Below are positions 47,650 through 58,729 of a DNA stretch of 64,000 nucleotides, piece after piece. Source of the stretch: Ditylenchus dipsaci (Eukaryota > Nematoda > Chromadorea > Rhabditida > Anguinidae); assembly GCA_004194705.1 (NCBI GenBank), contig SADC01000002.1, forward strand, positions 1-64,000, in the 5' to 3' direction. The notes beneath the pieces are model-generated. The model was not told the DNA's origin. It saw only the letters and a list, made by a program, of their open reading frames with translations, and made no database searches. The position numbers and the translations under genes were made by a program. The stretch's first letter is position 1; every line of letters begins with the position of its first letter.

Positions 47650-49324
47650 ATACACACGGTTCGTACTCATTTGCGCGCAACTCATTTGCGCGCAACTCAT
47701 TTGCGCGCACTCATTTGCGCGCACTCATTTGCGCGCAACTCATTTGCGGGCAACTCATTTGCGCGCAACTCATGAGTGATCGCTTCCTTTTAACATATAA
47801 TATTATTCAAAACAGCTGGCGGACTATGATAATTTTCTAGCGACCTGATTGAGAATAATTAAGACTTCTTGAGTTGAGAAATATCAAGGATAAAGATTTT
47901 CAGGCAATTTGGTAAATAAGAAGTAGGACAGTCGTGATCTTCTTGAGTTATGTTTTTATTGACCTGAATTAAAAAAAAGTTAAGGCCGCATTTTTTCCCA
48001 AAGATAATCGTTATTGTTATAAAACCCAAATAAGATACGTTTATTTCAATAACAAAAGAGCTCAATAACGCTAACAGACAAAAAACATCGTTTTAAAGAT
48101 TTTTCGTCATCCTCATGGCCTTCCTACTCTCCCAGCCGCAGAAACGGAAACTTGACTAGATAATGCTTTATAGCTCTTACGATTGTGGTTATTGGTTCTT
48201 CATAATCCATTAATGGCAGCAGCATTGCAACTCGTCAGTTTTATCGAAAATAGGCCATCAGCTGTAATTCAACGGACAGGACGGCATATATAGATCTTCT
48301 CAAAGTAGTGCAAGTGGTCTAGAAAAAGTTATTAGCGACCAATAAGTAGAAATCTAAAATTACCCGGTAAATTTTTTTCAATGTTCAGTCCCTGCAAAAG
48401 CGAGAAACATGGGCGTAGTTTGCAAGGCTTCTTCAACTTCATCAAAGCAACGAGCAACATCATGTTCTGGAAGAAATGCCGAGCCGAACGGTCGTTTTCT
48501 CGCAGCAGAGGAAGGCCAGACGGAGACAGAAAAATAAAAATTGAAGCATCCTTGACCCAGTCGCTCTAGAATTTAAAAATCAAGAAGAGGGATCAATAAA
48601 AATTTTACATAGAGTGATGCAGCAAAAACCTCTCACCATTATCATTTCGTGTGATGTACTGCAACCATTATATTTCATTGACCAGCTTATATCATCACTG
48701 GCACCCACTGGTTTCTTTTTTTTCGATACACGATCTTGCAAGGCCTCTTGAATTGAGAAAGCGAGTGACTGATTACATGTGAGACAGTTTTTCTCTAAAG
48801 CGACGATTCCTGTTGAGTAAGATCCAAAGTTATCGACAGCAGCTTACTGAATTCTGGCAATGACATCTAGAGGCTGAAGGCTACAGTGAAGAAGAAATAA
48901 AAAATTACGATTGATGCAATTCCGCTTTTGAATTTTTCTTGGGTACAGTCCGTTTGACCGTCACCATTTTGACCGTCAGCATAATTTGACCGTCACCATT
49001 TTGACCGTCACCAATTTGACCGTCAGGAATTTTGACCGTCGTTTATATTTGACCGTCGTTTAAATTTGACCGTCACCATTTTGACCGTCAGCATAATTTG
49101 ACCGTCACCATTTTGACCGTCAGCATAATTTGACCGTCACCATTTTGACCGTCAGCATAATTTGACCGTCGCTATTTTGACCGTCGTTTGAATGTGACCG
49201 TCGCTATTTTGTCTTTGGTCTTGTTTAAGATATTTATTATTCCTTTAGATATTCCTTTACAAGATCGCCAAGGCTGGAGAGAAAAGAAGTTTTCACAAGT
49301 AACAGTCACTTTTTTACATCGTTT

Positions 49325-50193
49325 ACCGCACGCAATACACTCATAATTCAGCTCTATGTGCTTGTTGCCGAAAGAGAAAGAACGGTCCAGGAAGAGAACG
49401 GGAGCGCAAAGGTCTACCGATTCTTTATTCCTATCTTTCATTGCCTGGTTCCCTCAATGGACAACGAAACGATGGGACGACTTTTCCAAATTATTCACCA
49501 GGTTGTTTAAGACATTAGTAAAATGCACCAAAATTTTGTGTAAAATAAGCCAAGTTTAGATTTGCCCAGAGTTAAACCCAGATCATTTCAAATCAGACTA
49601 TGAGAGAGCCCAGATGAATGGAGCCAAGTCAGTTTTCCAAGGAATCTTGTGCAAAGGGGACTCCTTCCATCTTATCCAGGCAATTACTGGCCGTTTAAAG
49701 AAGCTGAAGTTGTTACCGCTCTATGTGAAGGAACTGGAAATTTATGAGCAAGTGCGATTCATGATAGTTCCATTCTATGCTCCGCCGAATAAGATGATCA
49801 CGCTTTGGAGAGACGTAATTCAGCGAATATTGCTCCAAGTGGCTAGGTGAGATTTGTCAAAAACGAAATTTGTCAAAACGAAATTTGTCAAAAACGAAAC
49901 TTGTCAAGACAAAATTTTCTCGCTTGCAAAGTGTTTTACTGTGTTTTTTTACTGGATAAACATATGACAAAGTATTCAAATAGTAAAAGCAAAAAAAAAT
50001 ACTGAAACACTTTGCAAACGAGAAAAATTTGTCTTAACAAGTTTCGTTTTTGACAAATTTCGTTTTGACAAATTTCGTTTTTGACAAATCTTACCTAGCC
50101 CTCCAAGTTAATCGGTGGTCGGATGTCGATGCAAACAGACTCAGTAAGAAAGAATGGTGTCAGGGAGTTGTGTTGGCATTGAAAGATGTGTGA
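49325..50193 (+). pseudogene. MULE transposase fragment, interrupted by a MITE
   Basis: After an acceptor at about 49362 (AATTCAG) comes YVLVAERERTVQ...YRFFIPIFHCLV, then an intron (49502-49559). The main block reads PELNPDHFKSDYERAQMN, KGDSFHLIQAITGRLKKL and YEQVRFMIVPFYAPP. This matches the MULE pattern of a DFE-like acidic motif, a phenylalanine/histidine motif (FHxxQAI) and a following LAFVP-like segment. A 260-bp MITE splits the frame at 49841. Beyond it the frame resumes as NRWSDVDANRLSKKEWCQ and ends at a stop near 50193, with AATAAA at about 50211. The N-terminal DNA-binding part and first catalytic Asp are not identified. Confidence 0.75.
49841..50100. mobile_element. Palindromic MITE inside MULE transposase
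   Basis: 260-bp inverted repeat with ends GGCTAGGTGAGATTTGTC and complement, then tandem AAAACGAAATTTGTC units. The exact 8-bp duplication CTCCAAGT lies at 49833-49840 and 50101-50108. Removing it and one duplication rejoins the transposase frame. Confidence 0.9.
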
Positions 50194-51005
50194 AATGTTG
50201 TTAACGGTTCAATAAAGTTACGGTGTTAGTCAAGGTTTTATCGTCTTATTTAGTATTTGTTAGCCTGCGTTGCAAAAATTGCATCAAGATGTGTGATTCA
50301 CTCGTTATCTGTTCAAAATTACTGACGGTCGAAATGGTGACGGTCAAAATAGTGACGGTCACATTCAAACGACGGTCAAAATGGCGACGGTCAAATTATG
50401 CTGACGGTCGAAGTGGCAACGGTCAAATTTAAATGACGGTCAATTTAAACGACGGTCAAATATAAACGACGGTCAAAATTCATGACGGTCAAATTGGTGA
50501 CGGTCAAAATGGTGACGGTCAAATTATGCTGACGGTCAAAATGGTGACGGTCAAACGGACTGTACCCTTTTTCTTGAGTTTATGAGGCGACCCTTTCGCA
50601 TTCGTAGCAGTTGACAATCGAAGATCACCTTCGTCTGTTTGATAGCGACAAAACACGCTAAAAAGAGTAAAAAATCAGGGCGTTGAGTGAAAATCTTGAG
50701 CTAAAATCTTTGAAATACCTTATTAGCTGGTTGAACTGGTTTTAAAGTTTGAACCTTAACGTTAGCTAGCCAGATATCATCCACGTTCATAGCTATCGAC
50801 GTAATCAAAACAAAATAATACTAGAAGCAAAAATGCTGACGAATCTTAATGATAGTGAATAAAGTATCTATAATCCCATAAATTAAAAACCACAAATATA
50901 AAATTTTACAATGAGGCAGGCACTCATGAGTTGCGCGCAAATGAGTGCGCGCAAATAAGTTGCGCGCAAATGAGTTGCGCGCAAATGAGTGCGCGCAAAT
51001 GAATA

Positions 51006-51263
51006 CCGTATATTCTCTATTAGAAGGCCCTCTCTAATAGAAGGCCCCTCTCTAATAAAAGGCCTCCCTTGAGGACCTATATATCAGCCTAGAAAAAGAA
51101 ATTCGCAAATCTGTTTTTCGCGTTTTCTCAGTTGGCACGAGCTTACCTGATTCCACTTTTAAATTTTGGTTGAGCACGCAAAAATCTCAAAATCGACCAA
51201 TTTTTCCCGACTTTTTTAGGGTTGAGAAATAGAAGGCCCGGCCTTCTAATAGAGAATATACGG
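51006..51263. mobile_element. pogo-family MITE
   Basis: 258 bp with ends CCGTATATTCTCTATTAGAA and complement, TA at 51004-51005 and 51264-51265. Same family as 3866-4964. Confidence 0.85.
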
Positions 51264-51279
51264 TAGTTACGATACACAC

Positions 51280-51625
51280 AACAAAACTCCCGAAAAAACT
51301 TCATTTATTCCACTAGATATAACCAAAACTAGCAACAAACAAAAATTTAACAATTATATTTCTGAAGCTTGAAGTTATCTCAATCATTGCTCACTTCTCT
51401 TCCCCTCGCTCAGCAATTTTCGATAGAATGATTTGAAAAGTATGACATGATCACGAGAACGACATCTCTTCAGGAACTTCTGAATATCGGATTTTTTTAA
51501 TGGAAAGTTCAAGACTGGATATGAAAATTCGACGCAATTTCAATGTACCCCCATCAACCTTTTTTAATGTGTTTACAAACGTGCAAATCGGAATTTTGCT
51601 GCAAACAGTCGTAATTTTGCCGTAA
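51280..51625. other. Intergenic, no gene seen
   Basis: No exon or repeat supported. Confidence 0.35.
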
Positions 51626-51629
51626 ATCG

Positions 51630-52090
51630 TGGCAATTTCGAGCGGGGAAAATTTATTATTGTTGCCGAAAGACTGATTATTGTAACCGAAAAACTTATTT
51701 TTGTTGCCGAAAAAAGTTGTTGCCGAAAGACTGATTTTTGTTGCCGAAAGTTGTTCTCGACACGAAATCAGCAATTTTTAATTTTTTAGGTCATTTTCGT
51801 GTGAAATTCAGGGTGGCGAGAGACCAGATGGCTTAGTACCCACTGCGGAATGGCTAAAAGGCCAAAATTATTGGATTTTTGGGCGTTTACTAAAGGGGAG
51901 TAAACTTTTCGAGAAAAATGAATTGAGCGGATCAGATTCCGGGTCTAAATCGCTCAGAATTCTAGGTTTGGGGTGGCTTTGAGCGGTTCAGGATGGATTT
52001 GTGGCCGATTAAGCCGATTAGCTGATTTCGTGTCGAGAACAACTTTCGGCAACAAGAATCAGTCTTTCCGCGACAATAATAAGTTTTCTC
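51630..52090. mobile_element. Foldback element, GTTGCCGAAAGACTGATT ends
   Basis: Left arm has four to five GTTGCCGAAAGACTGATT(A)TT units (51658-51755). The right arm is shorter (52030-52080, inverted). Inner arms GTTCTCGACACGAAATCAGC are exact inverses. No target duplication was resolved. The core (51800-52010, read on the minus strand) matches the core of the element at 45528-46065. Confidence 0.7.
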
Positions 52091-52269
52091 GATTTAGGGC
52101 TAGGGTAGAATTGGCCAATGAGAAAATTCTGGAGAAATTGCTCGAGAAATTTTTGTTTTTTCGGTTTTTTCTTGAACAAAATCGTCTTTGTCACCGGAAT
52201 ATACCGAATCGGCACGGGATTCACATTGAGCGTAGTCGATTTGTTTATGTAGTATCTCTTTCAATACTA

Positions 52270-53274
52270 ACTGGTGACAAATAAGTTCGTGGACAACATT
52301 CGGGCTAATTATTTGGGAAAAAAATTTATTTCGTAAAAATATTCCAAACATATGGTTTTGTAGCCCTTCCTTCCTCTTCAAAATGGTATATAAACTTTAT
52401 CCGAAATATTCTCGAATAGTCATTGTTCGGCTTTAAACACCTGTGAGGTCACTTTGAAAAGTTGGCGAGCACTATTATAACTTTAACTGATAAAAATTAA
52501 AATAAAATTCGAAAGATTACAATAACTTATTATCACCATGTTGTAGCGCAGTTCAAGAGCTACAAAATCCTTGTTAGAGAATGACTTTTAAAAATCTGAA
52601 TGCTAAGATATAATCTTTCGAAAAAAATCAATTTCTTGAAAAAAATGGCCGAAATCGGAGTTTTTCCACTTTTTCAGATTTCGGTCATTTTTTCAAGAAA
52701 TTGATTTTTTTCGAAAAAGCATATCTTAGCGTTCAGATTTTTAAAATTCATTCTGTAACAAAGATTTTCTAGCTCTTGAACTGCGCTACAACATGATGAT
52801 AAGAAGTTGGTACTAATTCGGTTTACACCCCACCCCCATTTTTTATTTTTTTTTTGCATTTGCTATTTTGGTCGTGTTCTTGTTTTTTTGTGAGCTCGAA
52901 AATTTTGTCTTCATTGTTCTGTCTCATATACTGTGTCCATCTTTTAAACCCAAAAACTACAAAAAACTACAAACCCAAAAACTGGGGTTGGGGTGTAAAC
53001 CGAATTAGTACCAAGAAGTTATTGTAACCTTTCGAATTTTATTTAAATTTTGATCAGTTAAAGTTATAATAGTGCTCGCCAACTTTTCAAAGTGACCTCA
53101 CAGGTGTTTAAAGCCGAACAATGACTATTCGAGAATATTTCGGATGAAGTTTATATACCATTTTGAAGAGGAAGGAAAGGGCTACAAAACCATATGTTTG
53201 GAATATTTTTACGAAATAAATTTTTTCCCAAATAATTAGCCCGAATGTTGTCCACGAACTTATTTGTCACCAGT
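52270..53274. mobile_element. Long palindromic element, TA flanks
   Basis: Arms of about 530 and 260 bp pair almost perfectly, starting ACTGGTGACAAATAAGTTCG. TA at 52268-52269 and 53275-53276 suggests Tc1/mariner-type mobilisation. The left arm contains a further small inverted duplication (52560-52780). A separate MITE is inserted near the centre. Confidence 0.8.
52809..53012. mobile_element. Nested 204-bp MITE
   Basis: Ends GGTACTAATTCGGTTTACAC and complement, exact 8-bp duplication AAGAAGTT at 52801-52808 and 53013-53020. Inserted in the palindromic element 52270-53274. Confidence 0.85.
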
Positions 53275-53321
53275 TAAAATCACTGTCACATTCTAATTCT
53301 ACTAAAGACAATTAATAATTG

Positions 53322-53752
53322 AGGCTAAATTTCGGAACACCCACCCCAGTCAATTTCGGTATACCCACCCAGTCATTTTTTTGGAACGCCCACTCCATTT
53401 GATTTAGTAATACACCCCTAATGCTACCCCACAACTGAAAGCGTAGAGTGTTAGCTACACGATGATGCGAAAATTTCTCACATCAGTCCACTAAAATCTA
53501 TATGTTTTAATAAAAAAAGCCTAGAACCATTTCGAATATTTCATTTTCTTTTCGAAGCTATTTTTATTAAAATAAATTGATTTTAGTGGACTGAACGAGA
53601 AATTTTTACATCATCGTGTAGCTAACACTCTAAGCTTTCAGTTGTGGGGTAGAATTAGGGGTGTATTACTAAATTAAATGGAGTGGGCGTTCCAAAATTG
53701 ACTGGGTGGGTATACCGAATTGACTGGGGTGGGTGTTGCGAAACTGCTCCAT
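53322..53752. mobile_element. Foldback-type palindrome, CACCCACCCCAGTCAATTTC ends
   Basis: Arms of about 190 bp (53330-53515 with 53570-53750). The outer part consists of three GGAACACCCACCCCAGTCA-type tandem units. Target duplication not resolved. Confidence 0.7.
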
Positions 53753-54222
53753 ATTTGAATATGACAAAATTTTCTTTTATGGATAATTATTGTGTTGAGA
53801 GGAATTTATATTTCGAGTTTGATATTTAAAAAGCAGTTTTATAATGAAATTGTCTGCGCTGAACATAAATCCAGCAACTAATAATTCGCCAAATAGTGTT
53901 TTGAACATTTAAGTGATTACTATACTCACTTCCTAAAATAGGATTTTGATTGGTTTAGGAGAATTTTGCCTAAGAGGTTCTACTCGAGCAAAACCTCAAC
54001 CCTAGGCTACAGGGAGATTGTGCCAAACGAAAATTGCCAATGGTAGGTTTTCTCACAACAAAAATTGCGCCATCAATCGTGAAAATTATAAAATTCATTG
54101 TAAAATTGTGGCGCAATTTTCGCCTGGGCGACTTTTGATGGTGCCACTTTTTTACTTAGAAAATTTTAAAAAAAAGTCTATTTGGGATGGGGGTAGATGT
54201 GAGTAGCGTCGACAATTATTAC
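53753..54222. other. Region 3' of the NOC2-like gene
   Basis: The C-terminal exon of the NOC2-like gene is expected near here but was not found. A short palindrome (54030-54130, AAAATTGCGCCATCAATCG / inverse) is visible. Confidence 0.4.
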
Positions 54223-57200
54223 CTTGAGAGCAGCTTCGATGGGCACTGATAATTCATTAAAAGCTATCTTCCCTTTTAATACGGCTGTAGCTTCCAAGCA
54301 TACATTGTACAGCTCCTCAGCGATTTTCTAAAGTAAGCCAATAATTACATAAAAATAGGATTAACTGCGAAAGACTAATACGTTGCGATAACCAACATCT
54401 TTGATTTGGGTCTTGAAAGTCGCAAAATTTCATGAATGTTGACTACATTAGTTGTGCCCTTGCCGGATTCAGGTTTCTTTTCATCAATGGCAGAGAGCTC
54501 ATTCAAAAGCTTAAAGATTATATTTTTTCAGCTAAGTGCAGGGTGGCCAGATGCAAAATCTTCAAAGCAGGATTTTGATGTCGAAAAGCAGGATTTTGAA
54601 ACAAAAAATCTGCAAAAAGCAGGAATGAACATAAAATTCCTGTAAAATTACTGCTTTTTCACTGTCAAAAAGCAGATTTCAAAACCGAAAAGCAGGAAAT
54701 TCCTGCTAAAGCAGGACATCTGGCCACCCTGGCTAAGTGAAAACGAAACAAACCTCAACAGCAATGGACAGAGTTGGAATGTAAACATCACAACTTGCTT
54801 GTATTTGCAGTAGCATTTTGACACAATGTATTCTAAAAAGCTTGATTGAAAAAGCTGACAAGAAAATGAACCTAACTAACCTCAATGGCAAATACTTGTT
54901 AGAAACGAAAACCCTGTAAAGGTTTATAAAATAGGTATGAGAAAAGCCATTAAAATGACTACTTTCTGAGTATAGAGATAATTTCCACCAACGCATAGCC
55001 GACTTCCTTGAACCATTGATATCCAGAAGCAGATGGTGATTTAGACCCTTGGCAGACTACGTTCACCCACAAATAAAGACCCTGCACGAACTGCCAATTA
55101 TACACAGTTTGAATCAAGTCCTAAACATGCGAACGGGACTAAATATGGAGTATTAAATCTTTATACCTTTCGTTTGGCGATCATGGCATTTCTGGAATTT
55201 CAACATGTGAAAAAATTTAACTGTCTGGAAAAAACCAAACCTGAGATGGATAGCTAAAAATAAATGGCTAGACAGTCGTCCAATGGTCGATTTTAATGGG
55301 GGGACTTCTACGGCTACTTTTTACATTGACTGCTACTTCACATACATTTTTTTCACATATTTTGTTTTCTTATCTCAGATGTTTTCACACCGTTTTGTAG
55401 CTGAGTTATTTCTCTATCAATTGAGTGGTCATACACCCTCATTCAAAAATATTTTCGAGAAAATTACACTAAATATAAGGTGAAACTCCACTAAAAACAC
55501 CTAGCTAAAAAGCCACGGTTTTTAGTGTGAGTTTGCTGTGACTCTTCTCAATATTCATTTTTAATCAGGGTGTTTGACCACTCATTGATAGAGAAATAAC
55601 TCAGCTACAAAACAGTGTAAAAAATCTGAGATAAGAAAACAAAATATGTGAAAAAAATGTATGGGAAGTGAAGTATCAGTCAATGTCAAAAAGTAGCAGT
55701 AGAAGTCCCCACCCCCTTAAAAATTACATACCAAATTGTCGAATGTATAGAAAGGCATACTGATAAGCGATTTGGTCGTTTAAAAGCGTCAGTTCAGTGA
55801 AGGACTTTTGCATGAAAGATATCAACGGGAGAGTCTCGGCACTTACTTGCTTGCAGTTGGCTACATAACTGTAACAGCAACTGAGTAAAAAACTGAAATT
55901 TCAGCGATTATACCTCTTGTAGCAACCCTAAATCAGCACAATTAGCGAAACATTTACACAGTGAAACATAATATGCTTACCTTATAAACAACGACAAACA
56001 AGTCTGAATCAAAGCGGACTATCTTGCTCAGCGCAACGAACGAAATAACCTGAACGTTTTCAGCTTTTCTGCTCCACGATTGTATTAACGTCTAAATAAT
56101 CGAAATGCCTACTTAGTTTAAAAAGTTTAAAAAAACAGAATGATACCTTTACAAGCAGTTTGCATAATTTAGGGAAATGCAAATAAAGGTCGACGAGGTC
56201 CACAGTTGCTCGGATCGCAGAGGCCATGGCTTCACTACTTTGCAACTCCATGAGAAACTAGAAACTTGTACAAGAATTACAGCAAATAAGGCCAGTCGAA
56301 TGACAAATCACCAACCGTGTGAACAGAAACAAGGTATTCCTTGGCCAGCGAGCTGTATTTATGCCAGTTTTTGAACTTGGTTAGATTTCGACGAGCTGGA
56401 CCTCTGCGAACCTTATCGATGGTTCTTCGCTTTTTGTCCCAAAATAACGGAAAATTTTCAACGCATTACATAACTAAGGTCTCCTGTTTACCTTATTGCT
56501 CTTAGGCTCAGCAGGATTTAGCAAAATAAGCACACATCTCCCCAAATTTTTAAAGCAGATGCGGACAAGCTCATCAAATGCTAAAATTGCTAGGCTAGTC
56601 ACTTGAGCTACAGACAAATTAATTGGTGCCCACTTTTCTCACTATGTGCCATATATTTCGGTGCTTCTATTTGGACGATTTCTTTTCGCTGACGCGTGCC
56701 ACATAAGAAGCAAAGCAATGAATTGCCACTCGAACACTCTTGCCAAGAGATGCCCTATGCTCCATTGGATTAGACAAAACTGCTCGGAGAAACTTGAGCA
56801 GGCTGGAGTCGATCAGCTTCGCTCCCGATGAATCCGTTTGGATTTGAACAAAAAGTTCTTTTCGCTTCGCAGCACTTCTCCTACTGTCTCACCTTCATCG
56901 CCGTCACTAACTGAACCATCAGCGATCTCTTCTGCAGCGTTTTCGCTGTTATCTTCAGCGTCTTCTTCCAAATCGTCTGAAACATTTAGCGTATATGAAG
57001 ATGGAAAACATTTTCTCTATCTGAAAATTTGGACAGGAGAAGAGTGCGCCAAATCACTTTGCGACAATTCCATTTGGACCAAAACTATTCGCTATATTCG
57101 GCAAATATTTGCTGAATGTAGCGAAAAGTTTTGGCCCAAATTGAATTGTCGCAAAGTGATTTGGCGCACTCTTCTCCTGTCCGAAAATTTGATACCTCTC

Positions 57201-58549
57201 ATAGGTTCATCTTCTGATGAATTGAATATATCCGCTTCCTCAGCCTTCAGATACCTGAAAAGTTTCGTTTAAACACAAAACGGCGATTCGCTACACACTG
57301 TGATTTGTTACACTTGCGATTCGCTAAAGCGATTGGCTACTTTTTTCAAAGATATGGTTAAGCCATTGGTAAGCACCACGATCATTTTGTCACTTAATGA
57401 ACATATCTACATCAAAAAATGAGCTTTTCAGAAAGAACGTTTTACCAGAATCTGATTTTTTCCTTGATAAACCGAAGTAATTCAGCATAAAAGGGTTACT
57501 AAGATGCCCCTAAAAGACCAAAGAAGATGGAATTTAACAAATTTTTGATTGTATGCTAACGGTCGAATACAAATACTAGTTAGATTCACCAAAATCGGCC
57601 CCACGGTATTATTAAGAACTTTTTACAGGTTTTCAATTTCATGTGACGCTTCGGCGCTGAGTAGGCCAGCGCCCGTTAGAACAGGCTCGAACATGTGTTT
57701 TACGTACATAAATGTTATGATTAGGAAAAAGATTTGAATTCCCGGGCCCCACTTCTTATTAGCGTGGGCATGCGCTTTCAAAGAGGCATACCAGCGCGTT
57801 TCAAAAAGTTAAGGCGGGACCAGCAAATTTTTTTAAATCATCCTATTTTTGATCAGCTTCGCATCAAATCTGATATAGAACCCCTTATGCTACTTTAAAA
57901 AGCTAGGCTGAAAACGTAAAAAATCTAGATAAGAAAGCATGTAAAAAATTTGCGAGAAAAAAGAACCGCTGGTCCCCGCCTTGATTTTTTGAAACTCGCT
58001 GGTATACCCCTTCAATAAAAGCGCAGCTAACCGCTGTAGCGGATTGCCATTGTAGCTAATCTCTATAGCGAATGACAATGTGTAGAGAATCGTAAGTCAG
58101 TCTCATTTAAAACCCAAAGACACATATCTATCAGATATATTTCTGACATATATCTACCATATATACCGCATTTCCTCTAACAGGAGCACCCACTCTAATA
58201 AGCACACCCCCTCAACTTGAGGATCTGGATCTCGGTGCAGAGTCAATATTTTTCAAAGCTGTTTATTGCGTTTTCTTAACTCCCACGAGCTCTACCGATT
58301 CCACTTTTTAGATTTTTTATTTTCACCCATAATCTCGAAATCGAATTCCAAATTTTCCAATTTCGGGAGATTGAAAAATAAGTGCACCGGTGCGCCTATT
58401 AAAGGAAATACGGATCTACATATATCTACCAAAATCGTCTCAGATAAAATGCATTACTCATAAAAATCGGGATCTGCCTCAGCCAACTCTGCCACTTGAT
58501 CCTTGAACCCCTTCTTCTTTTTGACATCCTTATCCTGCTTAACTTTCAT
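54223..58549 (-). CDS. NOC2L: NOC2-like nucleolar complex protein (ribosome biogenesis)
   Basis: Noc2-family proteins help move 60S pre-ribosomes out of the nucleolus. ATG at 58549 (MKVKQDKDVKKKK) leads to DPDFYEYLKAEE across the first intron, then an acidic stretch and GETVGEVLRSEKNFLFKSK. Later conserved blocks are MELQSSEAMASAIRATVDLV (56250), ISFVALSKIVRFDSDLF (56040), LPLISFMQKSFTEL (55830), AIHLRNAM (55253-55170), YNWQFVQGLYLWVN (55110), HCVKMLLQIQASCDVYIPTL (54815) and KIAEELYNVCLEATAVLKGK (54320). AIHLR depends on a 13-base exon (55241-55253). Introns hold several MITEs. One T appears missing near 54430, and frame conflicts occur near 56670. The last exon reads to 54223, and the short C-terminus beyond it is not located. 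Confidence 0.87.
54539..54731. mobile_element. hAT-type MITE in NOC2 intron
   Basis: 193-bp palindrome with ends CAGGGTGGCCAGATG and complement, exact 8-bp duplication GCTAAGTG at 54531-54538 and 54732-54739. The interior is made of AAAGCAGGATTTTGA units. Ends and duplication length fit hAT. Confidence 0.88.
55297..55716. mobile_element. TTAA-flanked MITE in NOC2 intron
   Basis: TTAA at 55293-55296 and 55717-55720, ends TGGGGGGACTTCTAC / GTAGAAGTCCCCACCCCC. Same family as 11823-12062. Confidence 0.75.
56977..57195 (-). repeat. Palindromic intron of the NOC2-like gene
   Basis: The intron between GTATC at 57195 and the acceptor GTTTCAG at 56977 is largely one hairpin. TCGGACAGGAGAAGAGTGCG pairs with its complement, as does CCAAATCACTTTGCGACAAT. 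An inverted-repeat element either created this intron or inserted in a tiny one. Confidence 0.7.
57257..58165. other. First intron of NOC2-like gene, repeats
   Basis: Runs of CGATTCGCTACAC-like units at 57283-57345 and inversely at 58025-58085 may be the arms of a decayed foldback element. Inside them lies a GGCATACCAGCG palindrome (57775-58012) of the GGGCATGCC family. Confidence 0.5.
58166..58413. mobile_element. pogo-family MITE in NOC2 intron 1
   Basis: Ends CCGCATTTCCTCTAACAGGA and the inverse CTATTAAAGGAAATACGG. TA at 58164-58165; the right-hand TA is mutated. Confidence 0.7.
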
Positions 58550-58568
58550 TGCTTCAAGTACACGGAGA

Positions 58569-58572
58569 CCTA
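58569..58572 (-). promoter_or_regulatory. Candidate trans-splice acceptor of NOC2-like gene
   Basis: TTTTCTAG directly precedes the leader of the NOC2-like start codon (20 bases upstream) and lies about 105 bases after the AATAAA of the CCDC174-like gene. This spacing is typical of nematode operons. Confidence 0.5.
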
Positions 58573-58676
58573 GAAAACAGACCTCTAGTGCTGCCAAAGT
58601 CAACAGACTACGAAGACTACAGCAAATATTAGGAAGTAAACTATCTATTAATTTACAAATGCTTATCGAAAAACCC

Positions 58677-58682
58677 TTTATT
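58677..58682 (-). promoter_or_regulatory. Polyadenylation signal AATAAA of CCDC174-like gene
   Basis: AATAAA on the minus strand about 48 bases after the TGA at 58730-58732. Confidence 0.6.
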
Positions 58683-58729
58683 TAATACACGCCTTGACAA
58701 GACACATACAATGTACACCCGCAAAAAAA

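Larger units (their letters stand above)
48941..50567 (+). mobile_element. Foldback MULE, TTGACCGTCA ends
   Basis: Ends GGGTACAGTCCGTTTGACCG and complement, continuing as tandem TTTGACCGTCACCA units (about 17 left, 48954-49205; about 15 right, 50325-50556). The exact 8-bp duplication TTTTTCTT lies at 48933-48940 and 50568-50575. It encodes part of a MULE transposase, which ties this architecture to the Mutator superfamily (compare FB-NOF of Drosophila). Confidence 0.88.
47658..51271. mobile_element. Foldback element, CTCATTTGCGCGCAA ends (outermost of a nest)
   Basis: Arms of tandem ACTCATTTGCGCGCA units at 47667-47780 and inverted at 50923-51003. ATACACAC at 47650-47657 and 51272-51279 is the likely 8-bp duplication. 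It contains a complete second foldback element (48941-50567), and a pogo MITE (51006-51263) sits inside its right end. Its own core (47790-48930 and 50576-50920) has no recognisable coding sequence. Confidence 0.8.

Noticed and set aside
48954..49205. Simple satellite array (TTGACCGTCA)
   Set aside because: An inverted partner at 50325-50556 and an exact 8-bp flanking duplication show it is the end of a transposon.
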